This document shows, in pieces, positions 18,144-27,984 of a DNA stretch of 64,000 bases. A program made the position numbers and the translations under genes. The notes below the pieces were generated by a model, which worked only from the letters and a program-made list of their open reading frames with translations, did no database searches and was not told the DNA's origin. Within the stretch, counting starts at the first letter, position 1; each line of letters begins with the position of its first letter. The DNA is from Chitinophagaceae bacterium (GTDB lineage: Bacteria > Bacteroidota > Bacteroidia > Chitinophagales > Chitinophagaceae). The stretch covers positions 310,001 to 374,000 of the forward strand of contig JAEUVJ010000053.1 of assembly GCA_016787085.1 (NCBI GenBank), read 5' to 3'.

Positions 18144-19112
18144 CTATTTATCAAAAGCTGTGATCTTTATTTTTTTGCCGTTCACTTTCAGGCTGCGGCC
18201 ATTGTTTTGCAACACCTGGTCCTGTTTTGCCTCATCAGCTAATAACCCGTCGAGGTATTTTGCCACTGCAGCGTCTGTGATCGTTACTGCCTTCCCGTCA
18301 TAGACGGCTTCGGAAATATAGGAGTTAAGCAGGTTGGCAACCTGGCTGCGGAATAATTGCGGTGTGGCATAAATATCACAGCCGATGATCTTATCGCCCG
18401 TCACTGCCACCATGCCCACGATAGTGGAATCGTCCATGATGACTTTGGTGAATGCTTCTTTATACTCTTTTACTTCCTGGTTGTATTTAGTTGATTGCGT
18501 CACGGCAGTATAAGTGCCGGTGCTGGTACTGGTGCCGTTGGCTGAATTGATCGCCGCTACTTTTTCCCACACCTTTCCCTGGCTTTTTTCTTTTACGATA
18601 CTCTTGCGGACAGAATTATTGATATTACTATGATACGTATTGAATGAATTCCCGGTGTTGCCGGCCGACCACCGGCCATGCTCCACACAATAGACCGACA
18701 CCTGTAAATTCTGCCCGGGATAGATGAGTGTATCTTTTTCGATCACCCTGTCCTGTTTGCCACCTTTTACTATATCACCCATGGAGATCAGAACAGTGTC
18801 CTTCGATGTATTGTTGAAACGCAATGTGTTGACCGTGCCGCCGGATGACACTTCCTGCACCCTGATCTTGGATTGCTGCAGCGCTGTTTCCAGTGTGGTG
18901 TATTTACCTATACCGGTAAACTCCTTATATAAAGAAGGCTTTGCTTTGATGTAATAGAGTTTGATCTTTTTGTGCTGAGCCGAGAAGCCCGGTTTCACTG
19001 TTTGTGAAGATTCCTGGAAAGGGGTGTACAGGTTATCTCTTTGCAGCTGGGCAGGGGCGTGGAAAGCTATCATCAGCAGGATGAGGCTGAGTCCGGTTCT
19101 TATTTTTTTCAT
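18144..19112 (-). CDS. Exported ARPP-1 (DUF6569)-family protein
   Basis: About 322 residues from MKKIRTGLSLILLMIAFHAPAQ, a signal peptide. The segment LRFNNTSKDTVLISMGDIVKGGKQDRVIEKDTLIYPG matches what I know of the ARPP-1 domain (in pieces: VLISMGDIVKGGKQDRVI and the following PGQNLQVSVYCVEHGRW). The family is found in secreted Bacteroidota proteins and its biochemical role is unknown. A Ser/Thr-rich linker (NGTSTSTGTYTAV) lies near residue 210. The start at 19112 is preferred over 19148 because the signal peptide begins there. Confidence 0.68.
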   Translation of the reverse strand: MKKIRTGLSLILLMIAFHAPAQLQRDNLYTPFQESSQTVKPGFSAQHKKIKLYYIKAKPSLYKEFTGIGKYTTLETALQQSKIRVQEVSSGGTVNTLRFNNTSKDTVLISMGDIVKGGKQDRVIEKDTLIYPGQNLQVSVYCVEHGRWSAGNTGNSFNTYHSNINNSVRKSIVKEKSQGKVWEKVAAINSANGTSTSTGTYTAVTQSTKYNQEVKEYKEAFTKVIMDDSTIVGMVAVTGDKIIGCDIYATPQLFRSQVANLLNSYISEAVYDGKAVTITDAAVAKYLDGLLADEAKQDQVLQNNGRSLKVNGKKIKITAFDK

Positions 19113-19239
19113 AAATGTCTGTTTATACCATGAAAGTATTATGGACAAATGCTCTTTTCAGGTCAACTTGGTGAAACAGGTCTCTGACTTGGTGAAGAAT
19201 AAGGAAGTCGCTTCAAAATCCTTTTATTTTGTATAGTAA

Positions 19240-21075
19240 ATGAATATGGTGCTTCTGAAATCTTACTACAAAATATTTATCCTGGCATTACTACTGTGCG
19301 GTAATGCTGCTTTGTCTGCGTATGGCCAGGCAAACACCAGTACGCAGAAGGTGCAAAAGGCCAGCAAAAAGGTGCAGCGGGGTTTTTCAAAAGATGACCG
19401 GGATACCCTGGCCCAGGGTTTTTATGATCTCGGTGAAAGTTATTATCAAAGAGGAGAGCTCCAGAAAAGCGAGAACTATTACCAAAAAGCAAAGGACCTC
19501 TATGAGAAGATGAAAGACCCGGATGGGATTGCCAAAAGCAGCAGGGCATTGGCCAAAGTGCAGGAAGACCAGCACAAAACAAAAGAAGCTGTCGGGAATT
19601 ATGAAGTAGCCCGGGAGAACAGCCAGAAGACCGGGGATGTCACTGCAAATACTTTAAACACCAATGATGTCAGCCGGCTGTCAAGTCCCGACTCTATTGC
19701 AGTGCAGGAATCGCTTATACAACGCAATATAAAATTAGGACTGGTCAATAAGGATACAGGGGAGATCGTTTCCAATTTTTCCCGGATGGCTGATATCAGC
19801 CTGCTAAATAAAAAAAACGCTGTTGCGGTAGATGCGTTCAATAATGCCTACCAGTTCTCAAGGGGCATACCTGAGCAGGCGCTGCAGTTCAACCAGAAGA
19901 TCACGGATGTTTACCTGAAAGATAACAACTTTACCAAGGCTATTGAAACAAAAAGAGATGTATTGAATGAAGAGTTTGTTCAGAACTCGACCAAAATAAA
20001 GGCAAGAGAGATCACCTCGCTGGCAGATATCTATATCCAGATAAAACAGGATAGTACCGCCATCAGGTTATTGAACGAGTCGTATGCATTGTCGGTACGA
20101 AACGGGCATACGCTGGAAGCAAAAGAAAGTATCGAAAAGCTGGATAGTATCTTTCAAAAGGCAAACAGGAGAGAACTGAGCCTGCAGCTGTACAAGGATT
20201 TCCTGCTTCGGTTGCCGGACATTATTGCCAAGGATAGTTCTATCGCAGATAACAGGATCATGGCGGAAACGGAGATGCGTATAAAAGAACTGGAGACCGA
20301 AAAAGCATTAAAGGATGACCTGATCCGCCGTAAGAACATTTTCAATTACTGGTTGATCGGTTCCATTGCCGTGCTCGCTGCTTTTATCGGTTTTATTCTT
20401 TTCATTCTGCGAAAACTGCGGATAAAGAATAAGAAGATCGCCCTGCAATCACTCCGGCGTGAAATGAACCCGCATTTTATCTTCAACAGCTTGAACAGCA
20501 TCAACCAGTTCATTGCTACCAATAATGAACTGGCGGCTAACCAATACCTGACCAAGTTCTCTACCCTGATGCGCAGGGTGATGGAAAATTCAAAAGAAGA
20601 TTTTGTTTTATTTTCCAGGGAGATGGAGTTGCTGCAGAATTACCTGGACCTGGAGAAAAGCAGGTTCCCTGATAAGTTTGATTTTTCTATTCATACCGAT
20701 GATGCCTTGCTGGCCGATGAGCAGTTGTATATTCCCGGGATGCTGATACAGCCGCACCTGGAGAATGCTATCTGGCATGGATTGCGGTACATGGACGAGA
20801 AGGGAATTTTAAAATTAAGTTTTACAAAAAAAGGAGAGGAGATAGAGGTTGTCATTGAGGACAATGGTATCGGTATGGCTGAAAGCAAAAAGAATAAAAC
20901 GGATAACCAGAAAAAACGCTCCGGCAGGGGGATCACCAATACCCTGGAGCGGATCAGTATCCTGAACGAATTGTATCATCAGCATATCTCTTGTGATGTG
21001 GTGGATAAGCAGCCGCCCGGCAGGGGAGTGCGGGTAAACCTGAAAGTGCCCTTATTGAAAAATATCAACACATGA
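19240..21075 (+). CDS. TPR-containing LytS-type sensor histidine kinase
   Basis: 611 residues. A signal/anchor is followed by tetratricopeptide repeats to about residue 330 (GFYDLGESYYQRGELQKSEN is one), a coiled segment, then a transmembrane helix (YWLIGSIAVLAAFIGFILFI, residues 369-389). The cytoplasmic His_kinase domain has REMNPHFIFNSLNSINQFI with the phosphoacceptor His, followed by LEKSRFPDKF and a HATPase domain with GMLIQPHLENAIWHGL (N box) and VIEDNGIGM (G box). Its stop overlaps the start of the LytTR regulator (ATGA at 21072-21075), so the two form a coupled two-component pair. Confidence 0.93.
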   Translation: MNMVLLKSYYKIFILALLLCGNAALSAYGQANTSTQKVQKASKKVQRGFSKDDRDTLAQGFYDLGESYYQRGELQKSENYYQKAKDLYEKMKDPDGIAKSSRALAKVQEDQHKTKEAVGNYEVARENSQKTGDVTANTLNTNDVSRLSSPDSIAVQESLIQRNIKLGLVNKDTGEIVSNFSRMADISLLNKKNAVAVDAFNNAYQFSRGIPEQALQFNQKITDVYLKDNNFTKAIETKRDVLNEEFVQNSTKIKAREITSLADIYIQIKQDSTAIRLLNESYALSVRNGHTLEAKESIEKLDSIFQKANRRELSLQLYKDFLLRLPDIIAKDSSIADNRIMAETEMRIKELETEKALKDDLIRRKNIFNYWLIGSIAVLAAFIGFILFILRKLRIKNKKIALQSLRREMNPHFIFNSLNSINQFIATNNELAANQYLTKFSTLMRRVMENSKEDFVLFSREMELLQNYLDLEKSRFPDKFDFSIHTDDALLADEQLYIPGMLIQPHLENAIWHGLRYMDEKGILKLSFTKKGEEIEVVIEDNGIGMAESKKNKTDNQKKRSGRGITNTLERISILNELYHQHISCDVVDKQPPGRGVRVNLKVPLLKNINT

Positions 21076-21815
21076 GGATCAAAAGTATAATAGTGGATGA
21101 TGAGCTGATCGCCAGGAATGTGCTGGAAAACTATCTTGCCAAATATTGTCCTGTAGTGGAAGTGGTAGGACAGGCGCAGCATATCAAAGAAGCCGTACCG
21201 ATGATCAGGGATATGCAGCCCCAGTTAGTATTCCTGGATGTGGAAATGCCTTTCGGCAATGCGTTTGATATATTGGAGGCCTGCAGCGACCAGCGCTTTG
21301 AAACCATCTTCATTACTGCGTATGCAGAGTATGCGCTGAAAGCGCTGAACCGGAGCGCAGCCTATTACATACTCAAACCTATAGATATTACCGAGCTGGT
21401 AACGGCAGTCAATAAGGTACAGGTCTCGATACTGAAGTCAGACGAATTTGACCGGAACCAGGTATTGCTGCAAAATCTGAAGCTAAAACCGGAGCAACAG
21501 CATATCGTTTTACCCACCCTGCAGGGATTTGATGTTATCAAAACTGCTTCTATTACCAAATTGCAGGCAAAAGGAAATTTTACCGAAGTCTATTTTACGG
21601 ATGGCTCTTTCAAACTGATCTGCAAATTTCTCAAACATTTTGACGAATTGCTGGATGCTCCTTTTATCCGGATACATCGTTCGTTTATTGTCAACCTTCA
21701 TTTTATTAAATCCTATTCCAAAGCGGCCGGAGGGTTTGTCACATTGCAGGATGGGTCGGAAATAGAAGTGTCGGCTTCTTATAAAGAGGAGTTATTGCGA
21801 ACACTCGGGGCCTGA
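21072..21815 (+). CDS. LytTR-family response regulator
   Basis: 247 residues. The receiver domain (residues 1-120) has the acidic pair VDDE, the phosphoacceptor Asp in LVFLDVEMP near residue 57, and the conserved Lys in YYILKPI. The C-terminal LytTR DNA-binding domain contains ITKLQAKGNFTEVYFTDGS and FIRIHRSFIVNL, both diagnostic. It overlaps the kinase gene by four bases and is translated with it. Target genes cannot be told. Confidence 0.95.
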   Translation: MRIKSIIVDDELIARNVLENYLAKYCPVVEVVGQAQHIKEAVPMIRDMQPQLVFLDVEMPFGNAFDILEACSDQRFETIFITAYAEYALKALNRSAAYYILKPIDITELVTAVNKVQVSILKSDEFDRNQVLLQNLKLKPEQQHIVLPTLQGFDVIKTASITKLQAKGNFTEVYFTDGSFKLICKFLKHFDELLDAPFIRIHRSFIVNLHFIKSYSKAAGGFVTLQDGSEIEVSASYKEELLRTLGA

Positions 21816-21964
21816 TCTTTTAGCCGGACTCTTTTATTCTTCATCGTGACAACCGCCAATTCATCATCTTTTCCTGCCAGGTAGTGCAACTGAAAGACCT
21901 CAGGTAAAATAATATTTCTGCTTCAGCCGGGAAAGGTGAAATAAATAGGGTGTGCCGGGCTTAG

Positions 21965-22405
21965 TTATTCTTCTCCGGTAAAGGTCCTGAGAAAATTAAT
22001 GAGATCGCCGGGTACACGACTCTTGTCAAAAGTGCCTTCGTATGCATCTTCATGACCGGGCATTTTGTTCTTGAAGCCGGGCATGTCCTTATGACCTACA
22101 TATATTTTATATAGTAAAGCGCCATCACTCTGTTTTTGAAATGCTGCTGATGTAAAATCAGAAGGAGTTGTATTTAACTTTTCAGCCCGTTTTCCTGAAC
22201 CCTTCCCATCCATTCCATGACAGGAACGACAGTAAGAAATATAAATTTCTTTGCCTGAATTGATCGAAGCCTCATCCGCCACTACCGGGTTTTTTAGTTT
22301 CTGATATCTCTCAGGGACTATCCAGGGATCATCCTGTTGTAAAAAAAACGAAAGCGCCAATGCACTAAATGCAACTGCACCCAGCATTATCAATAACCTT
22401 TTCAT
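21965..22405 (-). CDS. Exported c-type cytochrome (monohaem)
   Basis: About 146 residues from MKRLLIMLGAVAFSALALS, a signal anchor. There is one haem attachment site, CRSCH, followed by GMDGKGSG, with candidate axial Met residues downstream (KDMPGFKNKMPG). It is therefore a small class I-like cytochrome c acting in the periplasm. The longer frame to 22507 has no signal-like start and is rejected. Neighbours do not indicate an electron partner. Confidence 0.88.
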   Translation of the reverse strand: MKRLLIMLGAVAFSALALSFFLQQDDPWIVPERYQKLKNPVVADEASINSGKEIYISYCRSCHGMDGKGSGKRAEKLNTTPSDFTSAAFQKQSDGALLYKIYVGHKDMPGFKNKMPGHEDAYEGTFDKSRVPGDLINFLRTFTGEE

Positions 22406-22872
22406 CGTACTTGTGTTTTGAAAGTTTCGTAAAAACCAAATTAAATCCGCTATAAAATTAGGCCAAAGCCAATACCCTGTTTTATGACCTTTGTCATCAT
22501 CAATCATTGGGTTAAGCAGATGCTTTTGTCTTTTATATAAAGTTGCATAGCGATCAGTTTTTAACTCTGTTTCTTACACGAAACATTCCTGTTGATACAA
22601 GCGGACATTTTATGATAGAGGATTTCCCGGAACAACCGGAACAAGGTATTTATATGTTATCGTTCAGATTGTTTTAATAGCCGGCACAAATGTATCTCTA
22701 TATGAGAGAAGAAACGGGGTATATTGGTATGCAGATGTGGCGCCAGGGATGCAGGTCGTTTGTTTTGTCGCAATCCACCCGCATTATTTTCGGGTTTGCA
22801 CAGCAGTAAATTGCTAAAGATGTCGGATGTTTGTATTGTTAAACAAAAGAAATCACCAAACAACTCCTGGTC
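22406..22872. other. 467-bp intergenic region
   Basis: This region lies between the cytochrome c gene (leftward) and the SRPBCC gene (rightward), so it should hold both promoters. I see no gene, hairpin terminator or clear TAnnTTTG element in it. The open frames that cross it are low-complexity or antisense to the SRPBCC gene. Confidence 0.5.
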
Positions 22873-23298
22873 ATGGCAACACAAACAACAACGGTCATTA
22901 CAGTAGAGAATACGGTCAATGCTCCTGTCGCTAAAGTATGGGACTATTGGAACAAGCCAGAACACATCACCCAATGGAACCATGCCTCTGATGACTGGCA
23001 TTCACCCTGGGCAAAAAATGATTTGCAGGTGGGTGGCCGTTTAGAGTCAAGAATGGAGGCGAAGGACGGCAGCTTCGGGTTTGATTTCTGGGGTATTTAT
23101 GATGTTATCAGGGAACACGAATACATTGAATACACCCTTGGGGATAACAGGAAAGTGAAAGTGACGTTTACTGCTGATGGAAATATCACCCGTGTGTCAG
23201 AGAGCTTTGAAGCCGAGAGCACCCATTCAGTAGAAATGCAGAAAGGTGGCTGGCAGGCTATTCTTGACAACTTTAAAAAATATACGGAAGCCAGCTAA
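22873..23298 (+). CDS. SRPBCC-family (AHSA1-like) protein
   Basis: 141 residues with the helix-grip START-like fold. It starts TVITVENTVNAPVAKVWDYW, then HITQWNHASDDWHSPWAKN, then VGGRLESRMEAKDGS, and ends with a long helix GGWQAILDNFKKYTE. This layout is that of Aha1-C/AHSA1-type ligand-binding proteins common in Bacteroidota. The ligand is unknown. Unlike the copy at 62.5 kb it has no ArsR partner. There is a 467-base upstream region with no gene. Confidence 0.87.
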   Translation: MATQTTTVITVENTVNAPVAKVWDYWNKPEHITQWNHASDDWHSPWAKNDLQVGGRLESRMEAKDGSFGFDFWGIYDVIREHEYIEYTLGDNRKVKVTFTADGNITRVSESFEAESTHSVEMQKGGWQAILDNFKKYTEAS

Positions 23299-23330
23299 CT
23301 GTTAAGTAAGATAAACCGTTAAGGATAAAA

Positions 23331-23475
23331 AGAGGCAGTCTAAAAAGAACCTTCCAACACAGAGTTACTGAGCGACAGAGAAACACAGAGTTTCAAATAT
23401 CATTGTACTTTTCTCCGCGAAACTCTGATTCTCTGTTCCTCCGTGTTAAATTTCTCTCGTTTTGAGACAGCCTCT
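23331..23475. repeat. CACAGAG-type imperfect palindrome, copy 2
   Basis: The outer arms AGAGGCAGTCTAAAA (23331-23345) and TTTTGAGACAGCCTCT (23460-23475) are nearly complementary. Inner arms at 23356-23394 (AACACAGAG ... ACACAGAGTTTC) and 23419-23447 (GAAACTCTG ... CCGTGTT) also pair. The whole unit fills the gap between SRPBCC and the aldolase gene and ends one base before that gene's stop codon. Confidence 0.65.
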
Positions 23476-23476
23476 C

Positions 23477-24775
23477 CTATTTTAAGAATGCTTTTCGTAA
23501 TTCCTCGGTTTGCTCATCGTTGATCGGTACCATCTGCCCGATGGAGGATGACATGACAATGGATTTAGCGCTGAACTCGGCTACCTCTAAATAATCAAAT
23601 GTCTGCAGCAGTTTATCACCCACTACCATCACGCATTCATTTTGCAGGAGCAGGGCAGGTTTTTCCCTGGATAAACGGCTGACGATCTCAGATGGATTGC
23701 GGTACTGAATTCCAAATCCCAGTTGTGGCATATCTTTTAAGAATATCCAGCTTTCGGGGATCGTTCTTACATTGATGTCAACACCTGTTACGGCAAACGC
23801 CATCAGGTAAGGTGATTGCGTCAGGATGATGGAATTGATCTGCGGGTTGCGGGCATAGATATCCCGGTGCCATTCTGCTGTCAGGCTGGGATGTTTGCCG
23901 GGTTCGCGGTATCCATCTTTTATTTGTACGATATCTTCTTCTTTCAGGTCCCATCTCGGTACACCATTGGGTGTGATCAGGAAGTCATTTCCCTGCCAGC
24001 GGGCAGAGACGGTGCCATAGGAGCTTTTCATCAGCCCATGCTGGCAAGCTCTTTTAACAATACGGCATATCTCTGATCTTTTCTCCCTTTCTGAACTTGG
24101 ATAGGACACGTCTTTCATCTCAGGGAACTCTGCCTGCATTTGTGCATCGTGTTCTTCGATCATTTCATCGCTTAAGAAGCGGGGCTGGCCAAACTGGCTG
24201 CCATATATCTGTGTCCTTGCACAGAACTCCAGTGTTTCAAAACGCTGGAATGCATCGGAAAGATCCGATCCGCCTACCACAGTGCCATGGTTCTCCATAA
24301 TGATGGCCGAAAAACCTTTGGCAAATTCAGCAGCGATCTTATCACCCAGCATTTCACTGCCGGGCAGTGCATACGGCGCATAGCCAATATCACCGCAAAC
24401 TTTTTTTGCCTGGTAAATGATATTGGTATTGGGAATGCTCCTGATGATGCTGAAGGAGACCAATGCAGGGGAGTGGGCATGTATGACAGCTTTGATATCA
24501 GGACGCTGCTTATAAATGGCTTTATGAAAGGGAAATTCAGAAGATGGTTTGTGTTTGCCGGCAATACTTCCGTCATTCTTCACACACATGATGTCATCCG
24601 GTTTCAATGAACCTTTGTCCACGCCCGAAGGTGTGATCCAGATATTATTCTCCTCGTCAATAACAGATACGTTGCCGCCACTGGTGGTGGTCAGGCCCAT
24701 ACTATAAATGCGTGAAATGACCAGTGCGATCTGGTCTCTTGGGTGCATCAGTTTTGTATCCAGTGTTGTACTCAT
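23477..24775 (-). CDS. Tandem class II aldolase/adducin protein with degenerate second domain
   Basis: 432 residues made of two class II aldolase (fuculose-phosphate aldolase-like) domains. Domain 1 (residues about 10-210) keeps the catalytic Glu (SSEFPFH) and the zinc ligands HAH (AVIHAHSPAL) and ENHG. Domain 2 (about 225-425) aligns along its length, but HAH is replaced by LTQ (SIILTQSPYL) and ENHG by QNEC, so it cannot hold the metal in the same way. The natural substrate is unknown. It may have a regulatory or structural second half. Confidence 0.85.
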   Translation of the reverse strand: MSTTLDTKLMHPRDQIALVISRIYSMGLTTTSGGNVSVIDEENNIWITPSGVDKGSLKPDDIMCVKNDGSIAGKHKPSSEFPFHKAIYKQRPDIKAVIHAHSPALVSFSIIRSIPNTNIIYQAKKVCGDIGYAPYALPGSEMLGDKIAAEFAKGFSAIIMENHGTVVGGSDLSDAFQRFETLEFCARTQIYGSQFGQPRFLSDEMIEEHDAQMQAEFPEMKDVSYPSSEREKRSEICRIVKRACQHGLMKSSYGTVSARWQGNDFLITPNGVPRWDLKEEDIVQIKDGYREPGKHPSLTAEWHRDIYARNPQINSIILTQSPYLMAFAVTGVDINVRTIPESWIFLKDMPQLGFGIQYRNPSEIVSRLSREKPALLLQNECVMVVGDKLLQTFDYLEVAEFSAKSIVMSSSIGQMVPINDEQTEELRKAFLK

Positions 24776-24897
24776 CTTCTTTGCTTTGTCAGTAGATGTA
24801 AAGTTCAGTGGTCAAAGTTACACGGGTGATGAGTGCTATCAATAAAATAAGTGAGTGAAATCATACGATATTCACGTATGTAATTAATCTGAGGCGT

Positions 24898-26727
24898 TTA
24901 CATCTCAAATTCCCAGACCGTCCTGTACTGTCCTTGTTTTTCTGAGTAAGTAAGAAAGGCATTATAGAACGGATCAGCACCGATAGTGGCGCTGTCGCCG
25001 ATCACAAACAGTCTTTCTTTAGCCCGGGTGATCGCTACATTCATACGCCGGTAATCTTTCAGGAACCCGATGTCGCCATCATCATTGCTGCGGACAAGAG
25101 ATACAATGATGTTTTCTTTTTCCTGCCCCTGGAAACTGTCAATGGTACTGATACGCATAGTGGCCGGCAATACTTCTCTGGCAGCAGTGGCCTGCCCTGA
25201 ATATGGTGAAATAAAGGCAGTGGTCAATGGATCGAGTGCTTCGGTCTCTATTAGTTTTTGCACCACCCGCAACTCTCCTTCATTTTGCAGACTGGTCCCG
25301 TCGGGTCCGTGCTGTTCATTATAACCTGAACCGGCTGTATCAATAAAAGTGAGATGAGTGCCCCTGTTCTGCAGGTGAGCGGCGGTCAGTAAAAGATCAT
25401 GGTAAAAATAGTTGCTGCTGAAACCGGCAATGGACTCCCGCATACGATACTGTGTATTCAGCAGGCAGGCAGGACGGATCGTATCAACGGCTGCTTCCAG
25501 GATCGAACGGTTGAAGCCCATCAACGCCGCCTCATTGCTTAATACGGTAGGCGGTAATTGCCAGTGATCACCTGCCAGCACGATCTTATCGGCAAAGGGG
25601 AATATGCACCACGCCAGTGGTTCTATACATTGCCCGGCTTCATCCATCACAAGGGTCTTGAAATGATGATGATCAATGCCGGCGTCATACAGGCCGATGG
25701 GGGTACCGGCGATCACTTCGGCCTCTTCAAAAAGTTTTTCTTCATTGTAATCCTGCAGCTTTCTTATTTCCGTTCGTATGTTCTTTACTTCTTTGAACAA
25801 AAGATTGCGCTGTTCCCTTTCTGCTTTTCCAAAACTGCGTTTGTACTTCAATGCCATACGGCGGAACTCTTCCGCCCTTATCTTCAATTGTTTTATTTCT
25901 TTCTGTGCTTTACTGTTATTCAGCCTGCCTTCCGGTGTATGGGCAAATACCGTTTCATCCACTTTGCTCATGTTGCCTACCCGCAATACGTTCACCTGCT
26001 GCCGGATCAGGCCTTTGGCGATATTGTCTACCGCAGTATTACTTGGCGCCGCCACCAATACTTTCTCACCGGCTTTGACGAGTTGAATGATCGCTTCGAT
26101 CAATGTGGTGGTCTTACCGGTTCCCGGCGGGCCATGAACAATGACGATCTGTTCATTCTGCACAATGGCTGCCACGGCCTCTTGCTGGCTTTGATTCAGT
26201 GACTGGTTGCGAAAATGAAGTGAATGAGCCTGTGTTGACAAAAGTGTATTACGGGTAGCCGTGTCACCGTGTAATTGTTCAAATAATCTGAACAGCGGTT
26301 TATTGTTCTCCAGTTCAAGCAATACTTTTTTCATGATGCTGGTGGTCCGGGTATCCGGAGCCAATTTAATGCCGACACCATCATCCTCTATCCAGTCGGG
26401 GAAGTCGGGCGCAAACAAACGGAACTCACCGTTCTTACCGTCTAAGCTGATCAATACACCCTTCACCGGTTCTTCACCTGTGATGAAACATTCAATAGCT
26501 GCACCGTCTCTGAACATATTCGCTTCCGGCGGGAAACTGAGTTTGAAACTTATTTCGGGATAATCGGCATAGCCGAAATTCTTCCGGGTGACAATGACAG
26601 GGTGCAATGCAAGCCCTTCTGCTTTCAGTTGTTTCAGGGTATGTGTCTGGTCCAGCTTATAGCGGTTCGCCTGTTCTTTTTCTTCCAGGTCAATACATTT
26701 CAGCAGTTTTTCAATGTGCGGGTGCAT
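24898..26727 (-). CDS. SF1B helicase, IGHMBP2/UPF1-like
   Basis: A 609-residue AAA/P-loop helicase. Motifs in order: VHGPPGTGKTTTL (I), APSNTAVDNIAKGL (Ia), LVMDEAGQCIEPL (II), LAGDHWQLPPTV (III), NTQYRMRESI (IV), TIDSFQGQEKENIIVSLVRS (V), and RRMNVAITRAKERLFVIGD (VI). A beta-barrel 1B-type insertion precedes motif I. The length suits bacterial members of the SMUBP-2 group. It probably unwinds DNA or RNA in the cytoplasm; the cellular role is unproven. No recombination partner is adjacent. Confidence 0.92.
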   Translation of the reverse strand: MHPHIEKLLKCIDLEEKEQANRYKLDQTHTLKQLKAEGLALHPVIVTRKNFGYADYPEISFKLSFPPEANMFRDGAAIECFITGEEPVKGVLISLDGKNGEFRLFAPDFPDWIEDDGVGIKLAPDTRTTSIMKKVLLELENNKPLFRLFEQLHGDTATRNTLLSTQAHSLHFRNQSLNQSQQEAVAAIVQNEQIVIVHGPPGTGKTTTLIEAIIQLVKAGEKVLVAAPSNTAVDNIAKGLIRQQVNVLRVGNMSKVDETVFAHTPEGRLNNSKAQKEIKQLKIRAEEFRRMALKYKRSFGKAEREQRNLLFKEVKNIRTEIRKLQDYNEEKLFEEAEVIAGTPIGLYDAGIDHHHFKTLVMDEAGQCIEPLAWCIFPFADKIVLAGDHWQLPPTVLSNEAALMGFNRSILEAAVDTIRPACLLNTQYRMRESIAGFSSNYFYHDLLLTAAHLQNRGTHLTFIDTAGSGYNEQHGPDGTSLQNEGELRVVQKLIETEALDPLTTAFISPYSGQATAAREVLPATMRISTIDSFQGQEKENIIVSLVRSNDDGDIGFLKDYRRMNVAITRAKERLFVIGDSATIGADPFYNAFLTYSEKQGQYRTVWEFEM

Positions 26728-26839
26728 GGGGTGAAAATAGGTGTTTTATATGTTCTGATGAGCGGGATCATTTTCATCAATTATTTACCGGGCTATATTT
26801 GTTTGATAAGGACATTGCTTCACTATTAAAGCATCAAAA

Positions 26840-27265
26840 ATGAACACCAGCTTTTTCATGGACAAAAATAAGATGCCTTCTGAAAAGGATCTTGCTAAAG
26901 CGTTAGGCAACACCGTCAGCTTATGGCAGGAGATACATGATTACGTGCATAAAAAGTATCCTGCTGCCATGGATGAATGGAAAGTGCCAATGGCAAAATT
27001 TGGCTGGAGTTTCCGGGTAAAGGACAAGAAAAGAGTTATTGTTTACCTGGGGCCCCGCGATACATTCTTCATTGTATCTTTTGTATTCGGGCAAAAGGCT
27101 TACGATATGATATTGGAAAGCACGGTATCAGAAGGTGTCAAATCGGATTTAAAGGCTGCGAAAGTATATGTGGAAGGCCGCGGCGTAAGTATAAAAGTGA
27201 AAGATAAAAAACCATTGAAGGATATTTTCAAATTAATAGATATTAAACTCGAAACCAGTCGCTGA
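26840..27265 (+). CDS. DUF3788-family protein
   Basis: 141 residues. MPSEKDLAKALGNTVSLW, then EIHDYVHKKYPAAMDEWK, KFGWSFRVKDKKRVIVYLGP and FVFGQKAYDMIL follow the family pattern closely. It is a small cytoplasmic protein of unknown function, common in Firmicutes and Bacteroidota. The ATG at 26840 is used; an internal ATG at 26858 is possible. It starts 112 bases from the divergent helicase gene. Confidence 0.82.
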   Translation: MNTSFFMDKNKMPSEKDLAKALGNTVSLWQEIHDYVHKKYPAAMDEWKVPMAKFGWSFRVKDKKRVIVYLGPRDTFFIVSFVFGQKAYDMILESTVSEGVKSDLKAAKVYVEGRGVSIKVKDKKPLKDIFKLIDIKLETSR

Positions 27266-27450
27266 GCATAAGTAGCAATCTCTGTACTCCATTACTTTAC
27301 CGGGTGTAACGGTTCTTACAATTGATCCATTGCAGCAGCCATGTCGTAAACACCCCACAAATAGCCGTGTTTGCACCCCTGGACCTGCTGTTTTTTATCT
27401 CATCTTTATACAGCGAGCAATATTCATCAATCAAACAAAAAATACCGGGT

Positions 27451-27924
27451 ATGCAAACGATCACTCCTTTCTTATGGTTCGACGGCAAAGCAGAAGAGGC
27501 CGCTAAACTCTATACCTCGCTTTTTAAAAATTCAAGGATCATCAGCATGAAATACTGGGGCGAAGGCAGTCCCTTTCCCAAAGACCAGGTGATGATGGCC
27601 ACGTTTGAATTAGATGGTTTGCAGTTTCATGCTTTTGATGCAGGCCCGCAGTTCAAATTCAGCGAAGCCATGTCTTTGTTCGTTAATTGTGACACACAGG
27701 AAGAGATTGATTATTTCTGGAATGCCCTGACCGCCGATGGGGGACAGGAGAGCATGTGCGGCTGGCTGAAAGATAAGTTTGGCGTATCGTGGCAGATCAT
27801 TCCGCCACAATTAGGATGGCTTGCTGATAGTGACAAAGCAAGAGCCGGCAGGGTGATGCAGGCCATGATGCAGATGAAGAAGATCATCATCGCCGATCTG
27901 CAAAAAGCCTATGACGGGAAATGA
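27451..27924 (+). CDS. VOC-superfamily (PhnB-like) protein
   Basis: 157 residues from MQTITPFLWFDGKAEEAAKL. The segments YWGEGSPFPKDQVMMATFEL, LQFHAFDAGPQFKFSEAMSLF and CGWLKDKFGVSWQIIP are typical of the PhnB/3-demethylubiquinone methyltransferase-like VOC group, which in practice are of unknown activity. The longer frame to 27322 reads as low-complexity sequence and is rejected. An upstream -7-like motif is not obvious. Confidence 0.88.
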   Translation: MQTITPFLWFDGKAEEAAKLYTSLFKNSRIISMKYWGEGSPFPKDQVMMATFELDGLQFHAFDAGPQFKFSEAMSLFVNCDTQEEIDYFWNALTADGGQESMCGWLKDKFGVSWQIIPPQLGWLADSDKARAGRVMQAMMQMKKIIIADLQKAYDGK

Positions 27925-27949
27925 TCACTTCCGGGCAGCAATAAACATG

Positions 27950-27957
27950 TAGCTTTG
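27950..27957 (+). promoter_or_regulatory. TAnnTTTG promoter -7 element
   Basis: TAGCTTTG ends 27 bases before the ATG at 27985, consistent with a separate promoter for the 714-residue protein gene. Confidence 0.5.
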
Positions 27958-27984
27958 CAGCGTATCTTATTCTGAGCTGCAGCT

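Noticed and set aside
22657..23001. Open frame opposite the start of SRPBCC
   Set aside because: It overlaps the SRPBCC gene on the other strand and shows no motif.
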